In this document: positions 53,767-63,760 of the stretch, piece by piece
Layout of the letters: each line of letters begins with the position of its first letter
Position numbering within the stretch: the first letter of the stretch is position 1
From: Marinomonas ushuaiensis DSM 15871
GTDB lineage: Bacteria; Pseudomonadota; Gammaproteobacteria; Pseudomonadales; Marinomonadaceae
NCBI RefSeq assembly: GCF_000521805.1
Contig: NZ_JAMB01000001.1
Coordinates: 496,001 to 560,000 of the forward strand
DNA: 64,000 bases
Direction: 5' to 3'
Program-made: the position numbers and the translations under genes
The notes under the pieces: generated by a model
Databases searched by the model: none
What the model saw: only the letters and a program-made list of their open reading frames with translations
What the model was told of the DNA's origin: nothing

Positions 53767-54570
53767 TTATTTGGTGTTAGTCGAATCGAAAATTTTGTCT
53801 GCGTTACCTTCAATAAAACTATCAAACAACATTCCGTTAGGTTGGACGTGGCGAAGAGCAAACTCGTAGAAACAACTCGGAATAGTTTTTTGGGTGCCGT
53901 TTGCAAAGGTATAAATAATTTTATCTGCCATAGTAGAAGATTGTTCTAGGAAAGACGCTGGTGTTCCTTTTACTAATCCTCCTGCCTCATTTAAAGCGTA
54001 ACCTTCATCGTGCAATAGGGAATTGACGGATTCTATGGTTGGGAATTTTTTTAAGTGATTGATGCTGACAGTAAAATGGTTTGCTTGTAAGCCCATGGTT
54101 GATAACCAAGCAGCGTATTCACTGTGTTTCGATAATATTAAGTATTCTTCTTCTGTTGGTGTTTCCCATAATTTACCTGCCCAAAAAATGGCAGGACTTC
54201 GCACAGTATCTGCTGGGATTTGAGCGATAAACTTGCCAATAATGTCTTGGCAGGTTTGAGGCAATTCTTCGACTAACAATTCAGATAAAAATATTTTTGG
54301 TGAGTCAGCATCGGTTTCGTGTTTATAACAACGGGCTTTTAGGTGTTTACTCTCAAAACGAAAAGCACCGTAAGCTTCGTAACCTATGGCCTTGAGTTGA
54401 GGTTCTAATTTTGCCAATGAGATGGGGGAATTATTGAAGGTACGAAACGCGACGTGATCGTTTAATACGGTTTCCCCATGGCTTTCAAACAATTGTTGAA
54501 TACGCTGAGCCTGTGGCGTGATTTGAGTGTAACTGTTCCATAAAGCACTAAAAAAATCAGAAGGAGTCAT
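53767..54570 (-). CDS. DUF1338/HglS-family oxidase-like protein
   Basis: A 267-residue DUF1338 protein. The start MTPSDFFSALWNSYTQITPQ, the DHVAFRTFNN segment (about 38) holding a putative metal His, LSELLVEELP (about 95), the NHFTVSINHLKKF His (about 159) and the C-terminal CFYEFALRHVQPNGMLFDSF are shared with the family, which includes the Fe(II) 2-oxoadipate dioxygenase/decarboxylase HglS of D-lysine breakdown. Whether this short member uses that substrate is uncertain. ATG 54570 has GGAA upstream. A LysR-type gene is divergent and may control it. Confidence 0.8.
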   Translation of the reverse strand: MTPSDFFSALWNSYTQITPQAQRIQQLFESHGETVLNDHVAFRTFNNSPISLAKLEPQLKAIGYEAYGAFRFESKHLKARCYKHETDADSPKIFLSELLVEELPQTCQDIIGKFIAQIPADTVRSPAIFWAGKLWETPTEEEYLILSKHSEYAAWLSTMGLQANHFTVSINHLKKFPTIESVNSLLHDEGYALNEAGGLVKGTPASFLEQSSTMADKIIYTFANGTQKTIPSCFYEFALRHVQPNGMLFDSFIEGNADKIFDSTNTK

Positions 54571-54818
54571 AGGGTTTCCAGCATAAATTATTGTCAATAA
54601 AGATTGCACTCACTCTAGTGTAATTATGATGTATGACGCAAAAGATATATAAGCATTATGTGATTCATAAATTGCATGCGACGGAGAATGATTAAGAGCA
54701 TTATATTTGTCGTAATGAATGCCTCTTTCTGGTGCGGAAGTTGTTTTAACAGGTTGGGAATACTGGCAATATAGGATAGAGTTATTACCTTCTTTTTTGA
54801 TTTATGAGCAACGTCTAG

Positions 54819-55721
54819 ATGCGCCGTTATATTCCATCGTCTACTGCTTTAAAATGCTTTGAAGCGTCCGTTCGACATCTAAGTTTTACTAAGGCGGCAG
54901 AAGAGTTATATCTGACTCAAAGTGCGGTTAGCCGTCAGATTCGTAATCTAGAAGAATTCTTATCTCGTGATTTGTTTATTCGATTAAACAAACGTCTAGT
55001 GTTGACCGGAACGGGAGCCGCTTATTACAAAGAGGTTGTGCCTTTACTGGACGGCATGGAAAACGCGTGTTTGCGTATGTTGCATCGAGAAGACGAAAAA
55101 ACCACCTTAACTATTTCCGCTTTACCCACACTTGCTTCATATTGGCTAATGCCTCACCTTGCTGAATTTCAGCTGCTTCATCCGCAATTTCAAATCAAGG
55201 TTCGTTCTTTGGGCGATGCCGCCAAAATCGATTCAGAAAACATTGATATTATTTTGCATTATGGTGGTGATCATTGGCCTAGAGCTGTGTCTCATCAGTT
55301 AATGCGAGAAAATGTCGTGGCGGTTTGTTCTCCATCCTTGCTAGAACGAGTTGGCGGAAAAGGGGATAAACAATGGGAACCTGAAGATGTTACTTCTTTT
55401 CCGTTTTTACATTTATCTTCGCGTATTAATGCTTGGCCAGATTGGATGGTTTCTCAAGGCTTAGAAAGTGGTTCTTTTGCCGGAGCTTCGTTTGCCCACT
55501 TTCATATGGTTCTTGAAGCGGCTAAAAATGGTATGGGGCTTGCGATTCTACCCACGGTTCTAGCAACGCGTAGCTTACAAATGGGCGAGCTGGTGGCACC
55601 GTTTGGGAAACAAGTATCAACGCCTCATGAGTACCTTTTATCATATCCAGCAGATAAGGCAGATTTAGAACAAGTGGTTGTTTTTCGAGATTGGTTATTG
55701 GCAAAACAGAAATTATCATAA
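54819..55721 (+). CDS. LysR-family regulator (GcvA-like)
   Basis: A 300-residue LysR regulator. The HTH is SSTALKCFEASVRHLSFTKAAEELYLTQSAVSRQIRNLEEFL (residues 7-48), very like GcvA/AmpR. The substrate-binding domain follows (LPTLASYWLMPHLAEFQLLHP, then VLEAAKNGMGLAILP). It is divergent from the DUF1338 gene, with 248 bases between starts, so it probably regulates that gene in response to a small acid or amino acid. The effector is unknown. Confidence 0.9.
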   Translation: MRRYIPSSTALKCFEASVRHLSFTKAAEELYLTQSAVSRQIRNLEEFLSRDLFIRLNKRLVLTGTGAAYYKEVVPLLDGMENACLRMLHREDEKTTLTISALPTLASYWLMPHLAEFQLLHPQFQIKVRSLGDAAKIDSENIDIILHYGGDHWPRAVSHQLMRENVVAVCSPSLLERVGGKGDKQWEPEDVTSFPFLHLSSRINAWPDWMVSQGLESGSFAGASFAHFHMVLEAAKNGMGLAILPTVLATRSLQMGELVAPFGKQVSTPHEYLLSYPADKADLEQVVVFRDWLLAKQKLS

Positions 55722-55821
55722 GCAAAATTAATAGTCTGAATAGGCACGGACTCTGTAACAAAATTACAAGCCTGTGTTAGTATCAAGTGATAATCATGAT
55801 TAGTTTACGGGATAGATTAAT

Positions 55822-57351
55822 ATGAACAAAAAGACAACAGCGCTCTTCATCCTTGACGGTTGGGGTTACAGTGAAACATCGACATCTAATGCCATTGCCG
55901 CGGCGAATACACCAAACTGGGATGCGCTTTGGAATAATAATCCTCATGCCTTGATTAAAACATCAGGCTTGGCTGTTGGTTTACCTGAAGGTCAAATGGG
56001 TAATTCTGAAGTTGGACACATGAATTTAGGTGCTGGTCGTGTGGTTTACCAAAATTTTACTCGTATTGGTAAAGCGATTGATGACGGTACGTTTTTTGAA
56101 AACGAAGCCCTAGTTAATGCGGTTGATAAAGCGGTTGCTGCAAACAAAGCGGTTCATATTTTAGGTCTACTTTCTGATGGCGGTGTTCACAGCCATCATG
56201 AACAAATCATGGCAATGTGCGAATTGGCTGTAAAACGTGGCGCGAAAGCAGTTTATGTTCATGGTTTTACGGATGGCCGAGACACACCACCACGTTCCGC
56301 AAAAACACCGACTGCGGCACTGGAAGCAAAACTAGCAGAACTGGGTGTCGGTAAGATCGCGACACTAACGGGTCGCTACTACGCAATGGATCGTGATAAT
56401 CGTTGGGATCGGGTTCAAACTGCCTATGATGCAATCGTGTTAGGTAAAGGACAGTTCCAAGCTAATACTGCGGAAGAGGCGATTCAAGCGGCTTACGACC
56501 GTGATGAAAACGACGAATTTGTTAAAGCCAGTGTGATTGGTGAACCTGTGCCATTACAAGACGGTGATGCCGTTATTTTTGCTAACTTCCGTCCTGATCG
56601 TGCTCGTCAATTAACAAGAGCTTTCACCGACGCTGGATTTGATGGCTTTGAACGCGTGGCTTATCCAAAATTAGCCTCGTTTGTTACTTTTACTGAATTT
56701 GCTTCCAATATTGCAGCAGACGTGGCTTTCCCACCTGTTGCTTTAAGTAATACGCTGGGTGAAGTGCTTGCGAAAGCGGGTAAAAAACAACTTCGTATCG
56801 CAGAAACCGAAAAGTACGCTCATGTAACGTTTTTCTTTAACGGTGGTGAAGAGGCTTTGTTTGAAGGCGAAGAGCGCGAGTTGATTCCCTCTCCGAATGT
56901 TGCGACTTACGATCTTAAACCAGAAATGAGCGCACCTGAAGTAACGGATAAACTGGTTGAAGTTATCGAAGCGGGTAAATACGATACGATTATTTGTAAC
57001 TTTGCGAATGGCGACATGGTTGGTCACAGCGGCATTTTTGACGCTGCAGTAAAAGCCGTTGAAGCGGTAGACGCTTGTTTAGGCCGTATTGTTGAAGCTT
57101 TAAAAGTAAACGGTGGTCAGTGTTTGGTTACGGCGGATCACGGTAATGTGGAACAAATGTTGAGCGAAGACGGCTCACAACCATTGACCTCTCATACGAT
57201 TGGTCCTGTTCCTTTGGTTTTGCTAACACCGACTCAGGGTTTAGGTATAAAAGAAGGTGCTTTATGTGACCTTGCACCTACTTTGTTGGATATGATGGGA
57301 ATGGAAAAACCGGCTGAAATGACTGGCGTAAGCTTGCTTACGAAAGCGTGA
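55822..57351 (+). CDS. gpmI: 2,3-bisphosphoglycerate-independent phosphoglycerate mutase
   Basis: A 509-residue glycolytic enzyme interconverting 3- and 2-phosphoglycerate with two manganese ions. The catalytic Ser is in [16 protein letters not shown] (about residue 61). Metal motifs are LFILDGWG (start), FTDGRDTPP (about 152), [10 protein letters not shown] (about 259), [12 protein letters not shown] (about 394) and [10 protein letters not shown] (about 441). Length and order are standard. It heads a gpmI-envC-ctpA-yibQ cluster. Confidence 0.97.
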   Translation: MNKKTTALFILDGWGYSETSTSNAIAAANTPNWDALWNNNPHALIKTSGLAVGLPEGQMGNSEVGHMNLGAGRVVYQNFTRIGKAIDDGTFFENEALVNAVDKAVAANKAVHILGLLSDGGVHSHHEQIMAMCELAVKRGAKAVYVHGFTDGRDTPPRSAKTPTAALEAKLAELGVGKIATLTGRYYAMDRDNRWDRVQTAYDAIVLGKGQFQANTAEEAIQAAYDRDENDEFVKASVIGEPVPLQDGDAVIFANFRPDRARQLTRAFTDAGFDGFERVAYPKLASFVTFTEFASNIAADVAFPPVALSNTLGEVLAKAGKKQLRIAETEKYAHVTFFFNGGEEALFEGEERELIPSPNVATYDLKPEMSAPEVTDKLVEVIEAGKYDTIICNFANGDMVGHSGIFDAAVKAVEAVDACLGRIVEALKVNGGQCLVTADHGNVEQMLSEDGSQPLTSHTIGPVPLVLLTPTQGLGIKEGALCDLAPTLLDMMGMEKPAEMTGVSLLTKA

Positions 57352-57358
57352 GGTTAGG

Positions 57359-58495
57359 ATGACCTTGATTTTTCGTTATCTATTGGTGTGTTTATTCCTG
57401 CTGCCCAGCCTTGGTTGGTCAGCAGGAGCGCCGCAAACACCAGAAGAAGCCAAACAACAAATTCAAGCCTTACAAAAAGATTTGAAAAAGCTCAATACTT
57501 GGCTGAAGGACGTTAAATCTGAGCGATCTGATGTGGAAAAACAGCTTGAAGGACAAGACAAAGAAATTCAAAAGTTGTTAAGAAAAATCCAAGAAACTCA
57601 GGAAAGCTTAAAAAAAGGAGAGAAGCAGCTTGGCTCATTAAGAGTGCAGCAGCGGTCTCTTCAGTTAAGCATTCAACAGCAGAACGAACAAATAGCCGCC
57701 CAACTTAGGGCGGTTTATCGTTCCGGTGATGAAGAAAGTATTAAGCTATTATTGAATGGCGATAACTCGGAAGATTCGGAACGTTTGGTGCAATACAATC
57801 GGTATTTTTCAAATGCCAGACAGTCTTTGATAAATGGTTTTGTTAATGAAGTCAGCGATTTAAATTTAGTCGAAAAAAGCATTCGAAGCCATCGGGCTCA
57901 GCAAGCGAGGGAGGAGGTTTTGTTGAAGGAAGAGCGTACGCGTCTTGCTAGCCAACAAGTAGAGCGCCGTAGCTTATTAGCGAAATTAGACCAAGATTTA
58001 GCGCAAGGCGATAAGCGTTCTCAGCAGTTAAAAAAAGATCAGCAGAATTTACAGGAAATGCTTCAACGTTTAGAGCAGGTACTTGCTGATGTTCAAATTC
58101 CAGATCAAGATGTTCCTTTTGCCTCTCAACGTGGAAAGTTAGCTCGTCCTCTAAAAACGCTTTCAACATTGCCTACTGATGGCAGTGTTAATTTAGGTGG
58201 TGTGACATTAAGAGCACGAGAAGGTGATTCTGTTCATGCGATTTATCAAGGGCGAGTGGTTTTTTCAGACTGGTTGCGAGGCTTTGGTTTCTTACTGATC
58301 GTAGATCATGGCGATGGTTATATGTCACTGTATGGATATAACCAAAGTTTATTGAAAGACGTAGGGGAATGGGTGACCGCAAATGATGTGGTCGCTATGG
58401 TTGGAAGTTCTGGTGGTCGACCGGATCCTGCTTTATTCTTTGCTATTCGTCATAACGGTACACCATTAAAACCGCTGTCTTGGGTGGCGGGTTAA
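57359..58495 (+). CDS. envC: EnvC-like murein hydrolase activator (M23 domain)
   Basis: A 378-residue exported protein: signal peptide (cleavage near SLGWSAGA), a long coiled coil (about 25-245, rich in Gln, Lys and Leu), and a C-terminal LytM/M23 domain (GVTLRAREGDSVHAIYQGRVVFSDW to RPDPALFFAIRH). The usual M23 zinc ligands are not all present (LIVDHGDGYMSLYGYN), as in EnvC, which activates amidases instead of cutting murein itself. It follows gpmI by 7 bases as in E. coli. Division-site role is inferred from family. Confidence 0.9.
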   Translation: MTLIFRYLLVCLFLLPSLGWSAGAPQTPEEAKQQIQALQKDLKKLNTWLKDVKSERSDVEKQLEGQDKEIQKLLRKIQETQESLKKGEKQLGSLRVQQRSLQLSIQQQNEQIAAQLRAVYRSGDEESIKLLLNGDNSEDSERLVQYNRYFSNARQSLINGFVNEVSDLNLVEKSIRSHRAQQAREEVLLKEERTRLASQQVERRSLLAKLDQDLAQGDKRSQQLKKDQQNLQEMLQRLEQVLADVQIPDQDVPFASQRGKLARPLKTLSTLPTDGSVNLGGVTLRAREGDSVHAIYQGRVVFSDWLRGFGFLLIVDHGDGYMSLYGYNQSLLKDVGEWVTANDVVAMVGSSGGRPDPALFFAIRHNGTPLKPLSWVAG

Positions 58496-58558
58496 CTTAC
58501 ACTACTTGAATCGTTTCACTGACTAAAATAGTCACACTAAAAAGTGATAGGAATAAAC

Positions 58559-59836
58559 ATGATCAGTTCTTTACGTCAGAAAACTCTTCTTTTCGTTATT
58601 ACATTATTGCCGCAACTTGCTTTATCTGCAGAGCCTCAAGGCGAGGGTACCTTGCCCACTGCTGAGATACAGTCTTTCGTTGAGATTTTTGAAACGATTC
58701 GTGAAGGTTACGTGGAAGTTTTGTCGGACGAAGATATTGTAAAAAAAGCTTTAAAAGGTATGGTTTCAGGGCTTGATCCACATTCAGAGTACTTTACGAA
58801 AGATGAATTGGTAGATTTCAATGAACTGACATCAGGGAACTACGCTGGCATAGGTGTTGAGGTTGAACTAAGAGACGGTAATCTTGTTATCGTGACACCA
58901 GTTGATGGTTCTGCAGCCTCAGAAGCTGGAATCTTGCCAGGTGATGTGGTCATCAGAATTGACAGTACTCTTATTACAGGTCTTGGAATGCAAGACATTG
59001 TTTTGCTGATGCGTGGTGAAGTGGGTACTAAAGTAGCGCTTGATGTTGAGCGAGATGGCGAAGTTAAACACTATGAATTGACGCGCCGTTTGGTTGAAGA
59101 AGAAAGTGTGTCTAAAAAATGGTTAGATGGCAACATTGCTTATTTTCGTATTAGTCAGTTCCAAGGCGATAGTGGTGTAGAGTTCTATAAAGCGATTGAT
59201 GAAATTAAGCAAGAGCATCCAATAGACGGTGTTGTATTGGATTTGCGTAATAATCCAGGTGGCGTGTTACAAAGCGCTGTCGCCATCGTCGATGCTTTTA
59301 TTGATGAGGGTATGATCGTTTATACCAGTGGTCGTCATGACATTTCAAAAAGCCAGTTTGTTGCGTCAAAAGGCAATACCAAGCTCGCTACAGTTCCAGT
59401 CGTGGTGCTTGTTAATGAAGGGTCTGCTTCGGCGTCTGAAATTGTTGCTGGCGCATTGCAGGATCATGGTCGTGCAATTATTTTGGGAGCAGAGACGTTT
59501 GGTAAAGGCTCGGTTCAAACGGTAGTTCCTTTGTCTAATGGCGATGCCGTGAAATTAACAACTGCACTGTATTACACGCCTAATGGTCGTTCGATACAGG
59601 CGCAAGGCATTACGCCTGATCTGGTGATTCCTCAAGCCACACTTACTTTTAATAAAGGCCAGTTTTTTGTCAAAGAAGCCGAGTTGAAAGGTCATTTGGG
59701 TAATGGCACGGGGGGAGAAGAGCGAACCAGTGCTGATGTGGCATTAGACCTTAGTGAGTTAGCAAAAACGGATTTCCAGCTATTTCAAGCGGTAAGTATT
59801 CTAAAAACGTTACCTAAACTAATCCAAAAACAGTAA
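58559..59836 (+). CDS. Carboxyl-terminal processing protease (S41, CtpA)
   Basis: A 425-residue periplasmic serine protease. A signal peptide (LLFVITLLPQLALSAEP) precedes the S41 N-terminal region (GLDPHSEYFTKDEL), a PDZ domain (NYAGIGVEVELRDGNLVIVTPVDGSAASEAGILPGDVV, about 87-124), and the catalytic core with Ser in NEGSASASEIVAGAL (about 290) and Lys in GAETFGKGSVQTV (about 315). ATG 58559 with TAGGAAT upstream is preferred over the GTG at 58544. It may trim murein hydrolases or other envelope proteins. Confidence 0.93.
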   Translation: MISSLRQKTLLFVITLLPQLALSAEPQGEGTLPTAEIQSFVEIFETIREGYVEVLSDEDIVKKALKGMVSGLDPHSEYFTKDELVDFNELTSGNYAGIGVEVELRDGNLVIVTPVDGSAASEAGILPGDVVIRIDSTLITGLGMQDIVLLMRGEVGTKVALDVERDGEVKHYELTRRLVEEESVSKKWLDGNIAYFRISQFQGDSGVEFYKAIDEIKQEHPIDGVVLDLRNNPGGVLQSAVAIVDAFIDEGMIVYTSGRHDISKSQFVASKGNTKLATVPVVVLVNEGSASASEIVAGALQDHGRAIILGAETFGKGSVQTVVPLSNGDAVKLTTALYYTPNGRSIQAQGITPDLVIPQATLTFNKGQFFVKEAELKGHLGNGTGGEERTSADVALDLSELAKTDFQLFQAVSILKTLPKLIQKQ

Positions 59837-59854
59837 AAGAGTTTGTTAATAGAT

Positions 59855-60937
59855 ATGTTTTCTATGATTAAGGCTGAGTTTAATTTAGGTAAAAATATTT
59901 TCACGATAGGTTTGTTCATCACTGGACTACTTGTGATGAGTTTGCCTGTACTGGCAAGCGAAAAGCCAAATAAAACGAATAGCGTTCTTGATATATATAA
60001 AGATGTGCTCGTTACTCAGCAAGATGTCATTTTACCCAATAGCTTAGGCCCAGTTGTTGGCGAGCAAAGCCAGTCAATCTTATTGGGGCAGTCTATATTA
60101 GAGGGTAATAAGCCTTGGGTTCCGGCAATCGTTCCTTTCTTAGATTCGCTGCCGAGCGATGAACCCCATAAAACGTCTGAAAAAAACCATTATCTAGACT
60201 CTCAATTCGATAAAAAAAAGAAACTTCCTTCGAAAATATTAGCGGTTGATGTGCATCCTAAAATGGCTAAAATCGCCATATTGATCGATGATCTAGGCTA
60301 CAACCGACATGGTATGGAGTCTTCCTTAGCGTTACCTACAGAAGTTGCATTGGCGATTTTACCTGAGACGCCTTTTGCCCGACAAACGGCATTAACAGCT
60401 CAAAAACAAAAGCGCATTACCTTACTTCATGCACCCATGGAAAATCAGCGCGCATTAAAATTAGGGCCTGGTGGTTTATATGCAAAAATGACAGAGCAAG
60501 AATTAAAGACAAGATTACAGGATAGTTTAGACGGGTTACCTGGAATACAAGGCGTTAATAATCATATGGGAAGCTTGTTAACGACAAAATCTGATTCGAT
60601 GAAGTGGGTTATGGAAGTACTAAAAGGCCGATCACTTTTCTTTATTGATAGTTTAACCAGCCCAAAAAGTGTGGCGGAAAAGACCGCTCAAGAACATGGT
60701 TTGAAAACTGTTAGTCGAGATGTTTTCTTGGATAATATACGCACAGAGCAAGCGATTGATAGGCAATTTTCTCGTTTGCTTAAATTAGCTAAGAAGCACG
60801 GAAGTGTTTTGGCAATAGGACACCCTTATCCGGAAACTATGGCTTATCTTCAAAAGCGTCTTAACCATTTAGAAGAGGATGGTGTTCGCCTTGTTCCTTT
60901 GTCTAGTGTTCTTCTCTCTCCTCCTGAAGTAAATTAA
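59855..60937 (+). CDS. YibQ-like divergent polysaccharide deacetylase
   Basis: A 360-residue exported protein of the divergent polysaccharide deacetylase family (DUF610). A signal peptide (TIGLFITGLLVMSLPVLA) and a variable linker (about 35-140) precede the NodB-like core: KIAILIDDLGYNRHGMESSLALP (about 145), LLHAPMENQ (about 195), GVNNHMGSLLTTK (about 238) and VLAIGHPYPETM (about 323). An in-frame TTG at 59843 is too close to the ribosome site; ATG 59855 is chosen. It ends the gpmI-envC-ctpA cluster and may act on envelope glycans. Confidence 0.88.
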   Translation: MFSMIKAEFNLGKNIFTIGLFITGLLVMSLPVLASEKPNKTNSVLDIYKDVLVTQQDVILPNSLGPVVGEQSQSILLGQSILEGNKPWVPAIVPFLDSLPSDEPHKTSEKNHYLDSQFDKKKKLPSKILAVDVHPKMAKIAILIDDLGYNRHGMESSLALPTEVALAILPETPFARQTALTAQKQKRITLLHAPMENQRALKLGPGGLYAKMTEQELKTRLQDSLDGLPGIQGVNNHMGSLLTTKSDSMKWVMEVLKGRSLFFIDSLTSPKSVAEKTAQEHGLKTVSRDVFLDNIRTEQAIDRQFSRLLKLAKKHGSVLAIGHPYPETMAYLQKRLNHLEEDGVRLVPLSSVLLSPPEVN

Positions 60938-61063
60938 ATACGTATAAATAAGCATGACCAGCAGCGCTTATTAATCCCTCGCTTTGCTTTATACACAGAG
61001 CGATATGTCGATTCATTTCTTTTTGTGAATAAGTTGTGCTCTTTTGCACAGATTGGCTGTGTA

Positions 61064-61621
61064 TTAGGCTCTGAAAAGAGTGTCGGTGACAATGTCTCGA
61101 ACTTGTGAAGGTTGAGATGCTTTCCCTAGAGACGCATCAAAAATAGCGTCAATGTTATCTCCAAAGTAAATATTTATTTCGTCGATACTCATCGCTGGTG
61201 GAAGGCCTGCAGGGTTAGCTGATGTTGATACAATGACACCTTGAAACGCTTTGCAAAGACGTTGAACTGACGCATGTTGTGATAGGCGTATGGCAACACT
61301 TTCGTGTTCACCTCTGACCCAGCTTGGAGTGATTTCAGTATCAGGCACAACCCAAGATGTGGGTGTATCACTTTTGCTTATCAGGCGCTGTTTTGCATCG
61401 TCATCAAGTAATGACAGCCAAGGCGCCAATTCTTTTTCTTCGCCCGCAACAAGAATAAGCCCTTTGTATTCAGGGCGTGATTTGAGTTCTAAAATTCGTC
61501 TGACAGCTTTCTCATTATATGGGTCACAGCCTAATCCCCAAACCGCTTCGGTTGGGTAAGCAATAACGCCACCTTGTTTTAGAATATGGGCAAGTTCTGA
61601 TTCAGAAGTAATAAGACGCAT
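61064..61621 (-). CDS. tsaC: Threonylcarbamoyl-AMP synthase
   Basis: A 185-residue YrdC/TsaC protein that makes threonylcarbamoyl-AMP for the t6A37 modification of ANN-reading tRNAs. Marks are [20 protein letters not shown] (residues 17-36), [13 protein letters not shown] (about 46), the VAIRLSQH segment (about 108) and [15 protein letters not shown] (about 129). Length fits the short TsaC form without the Sua5 domain. Confidence 0.94.
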   Translation of the reverse strand: MRLITSESELAHILKQGGVIAYPTEAVWGLGCDPYNEKAVRRILELKSRPEYKGLILVAGEEKELAPWLSLLDDDAKQRLISKSDTPTSWVVPDTEITPSWVRGEHESVAIRLSQHASVQRLCKAFQGVIVSTSANPAGLPPAMSIDEINIYFGDNIDAIFDASLGKASQPSQVRDIVTDTLFRA

Positions 61622-61694
61622 AAGAAACGTTACGCTGCTAGAAAATAGAGAGAAATGGATTGTAGCGAGATTTTACAGGTGGAGCCAGTAGACG

Positions 61695-61724
61695 ATATTG
61701 GCCGAATGAATCATTCAGCCAATA
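61695..61724. other. Hairpin downstream of the DUF3461 gene
   Basis: ATATTGGC-GAATGA and TCATTC-GCCAATAT arms form a strong stem with single-base bulges, but without a T tract on either side. It could be a weak terminator or processing site. Confidence 0.4.
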
Positions 61725-61786
61725 TGAAGAAATACTTTATACACAACAATAATTAAACGAATAAGAATAAGTTAATAAAAGTGTGT

Positions 61787-62167
61787 TTATTGCATAGAAT
61801 TAATTTTTTCTTTGATTTCAGCAATTTTGCTATTAACCACTTTTTCCAAGTGCTCAAGCTCTTTTACTAAATCGTCTTTTGATGCTTTTGTAGCATGCTG
61901 TTTGCCAACAATTTGTTCAAGTTCTTCCATTGCTCGTAACACAATTAGAGAAGGCTCTTGAACTTGTCGATATGTCTGTTGACCGCCATCAGCAAGTACG
62001 GTTTTTGTTGCACGACCAAACTTAAATTTTTTGCTTTTAGGCAGCAAAGAGCCTTTTTCACGACGGTAATAAATTTTTAATACATCATGACCGTTTTCAT
62101 AACGTAACGTAAATTTTTCTATGTCCTGTATGCTTGTGACGCCCATGGACTGAAGAGTTGGATGCAT
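61787..62167 (-). CDS. DUF3461 family protein
   Basis: A 126-residue protein matching the DUF3461 family in length and in its core (MHPTLQSMGVTSIQDIEKFT, KIYYRREKGSLLPKSKKFKFGR), ending in a coiled-coil-like helix (LVKELEHLEKVVNSKIAEIKEKI). The basic KSKKFKFGR part suggests nucleic-acid contact, but the function is unknown. It is monocistronic between tsaC and ntrC. Confidence 0.75.
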   Translation of the reverse strand: MHPTLQSMGVTSIQDIEKFTLRYENGHDVLKIYYRREKGSLLPKSKKFKFGRATKTVLADGGQQTYRQVQEPSLIVLRAMEELEQIVGKQHATKASKDDLVKELEHLEKVVNSKIAEIKEKINSMQ

Positions 62168-62323
62168 AACTTTTTCCCGTTTACTAGTAATCGATTAATT
62201 AATAGACTTCAATTAGTAGGGGATTGTGGCCCTAAATGCAAGCCAAAAATAATAGAAAGTTAAGATAGCGCAGCTAACCGATAAATAAGCTTACCTGCAC
62301 TCTATCTTTTCTATTCGATATTA

Positions 62324-63760
62324 TTAATCTTCATCTTGCTCAGCGTGATCGATATTTAACTCTTTGATTTTCCGAGTTAATGTATTTCGCCCCCAACCTA
62401 ATAGCAACGAAGCATCTCTACGGCGACCACCGGTATGGGCCAATGCCGTTTCGATCATGATACGTTCAAATTTAGGAACAGCTTGATCGAGTATGCCTTT
62501 TTGTCCTGAAGCCAACGCACTATCGACCCAGTTTTTCAGAGCTTCTTCCCAAGATGCGAAAGGTTGCTCATGTGGAACGGCTGCAAGTAATTCAGGTGGT
62601 AAATCTTCGACCAATACTTCACGGCCAGATGCCATGACGATTAACCATCGACACGTATTTTCTAGCTGTCGAACATTACCTGGCCACTCAAGTTGCGTCA
62701 GGTAGTTTTCTGTTTCTTTCGTCAAGATTTTCGGCTCAACGGCGAGTTCATCCGCGGCACGGCTTAAGAAGTGACGAGCCAATTTCGGAATGTCTTCACG
62801 ACGTTCTGCCAACTTAGGCAAATGAATACGGATTACGTTTAGGCGGTGAAATAAATCTTCACGGAAAGAGCCTTTTTTAACCAAGTCTTCTAAGTTTTGG
62901 TGAGTCGCGGCAATAATACGTACATCCACTTTAACCGCTGTATGTCCACCAACGCGATAAAATTCACCATCTGCCAACACACGTAATAGACGAGTTTGTG
63001 TTTCTGCTGGCATATCACCAATTTCATCCAAGAAAAGAGTGCCGCCATTCGCCTGTTCAAAACGTCCGCGTCGTTGAGTATTGGCACCAGTAAAGGCGCC
63101 TTTTTCATGGCCGAATAGTTCTGATTCGATTAGATCATGCGGAATAGCCGCCATGTTTAAAGCGATAAACGGATTAGCTGCGCGAGGGCTGTGAGTATGA
63201 AGTGCTTGTGCAACGAGCTCTTTACCTGTGCCGGATTCGCCATTAATCAATACAGTAATGTTTGAGTTGGCAAGTCGGCCAATTGCACGGAAAACTTCCT
63301 GCATTGCTGGTGCTTCACCGATGATTTCTTTGTCTACTTCTGGCTCAGCGGTTTCTTCAACCATGTCTTCAGTGCTTGGTCGAGCGTTTTTGTGGTGCAG
63401 CATAGCTCGTTTAACTAGGCTGACGGCTTCTTCTACATCAAATGGCTTAGGTAAATATTCAAATGCTCCGCCTTGATATGAGGCAACCGCGCTTTCTAGA
63501 TCTGAATGTGCCGTCATGATAATGACAGGCAAATAAGGGTGATCTGTTTGCAGTTTTTCTAAGAGCTCTAAACCATCCATACCTGGCATGCGAATGTCGC
63601 TGATAATGGCACTTGGTTGCTCTTTATTAAGCATGTTAACGAGGTTTTCTGCTGAATCAAACAGACGACATTGAATGCCTTCTTGTTCTAACGTTTTTTC
63701 TAATACCCAGCGAATAGATCTATCGTCGTCTACAATCCATACCGTTTCTTCTGGTGTCAT
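62324..63760 (-). CDS. ntrC: Nitrogen regulation response regulator NtrC
   Basis: A 478-residue sigma-54 activator. The receiver has the acidic pair VDDDRSIRW (residue 11) and phospho-acceptor in ISDIRMPGMDGLELL (about 54). The AAA+ domain has Walker A INGESGTGKELV (about 167), the sigma-54-contact loop GHEKGAFTGA (about 215) and Walker B GGTLFLDEIGDMP (about 238). The C-terminal Fis-type HTH ends ALAHTGGRRRDASLLLGWGRNTLTRKIKEL. It overlaps ntrB by 4 bases. It activates nitrogen-limitation genes such as glnA. Confidence 0.96.
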   Translation of the reverse strand: MTPEETVWIVDDDRSIRWVLEKTLEQEGIQCRLFDSAENLVNMLNKEQPSAIISDIRMPGMDGLELLEKLQTDHPYLPVIIMTAHSDLESAVASYQGGAFEYLPKPFDVEEAVSLVKRAMLHHKNARPSTEDMVEETAEPEVDKEIIGEAPAMQEVFRAIGRLANSNITVLINGESGTGKELVAQALHTHSPRAANPFIALNMAAIPHDLIESELFGHEKGAFTGANTQRRGRFEQANGGTLFLDEIGDMPAETQTRLLRVLADGEFYRVGGHTAVKVDVRIIAATHQNLEDLVKKGSFREDLFHRLNVIRIHLPKLAERREDIPKLARHFLSRAADELAVEPKILTKETENYLTQLEWPGNVRQLENTCRWLIVMASGREVLVEDLPPELLAAVPHEQPFASWEEALKNWVDSALASGQKGILDQAVPKFERIMIETALAHTGGRRRDASLLLGWGRNTLTRKIKELNIDHAEQDED

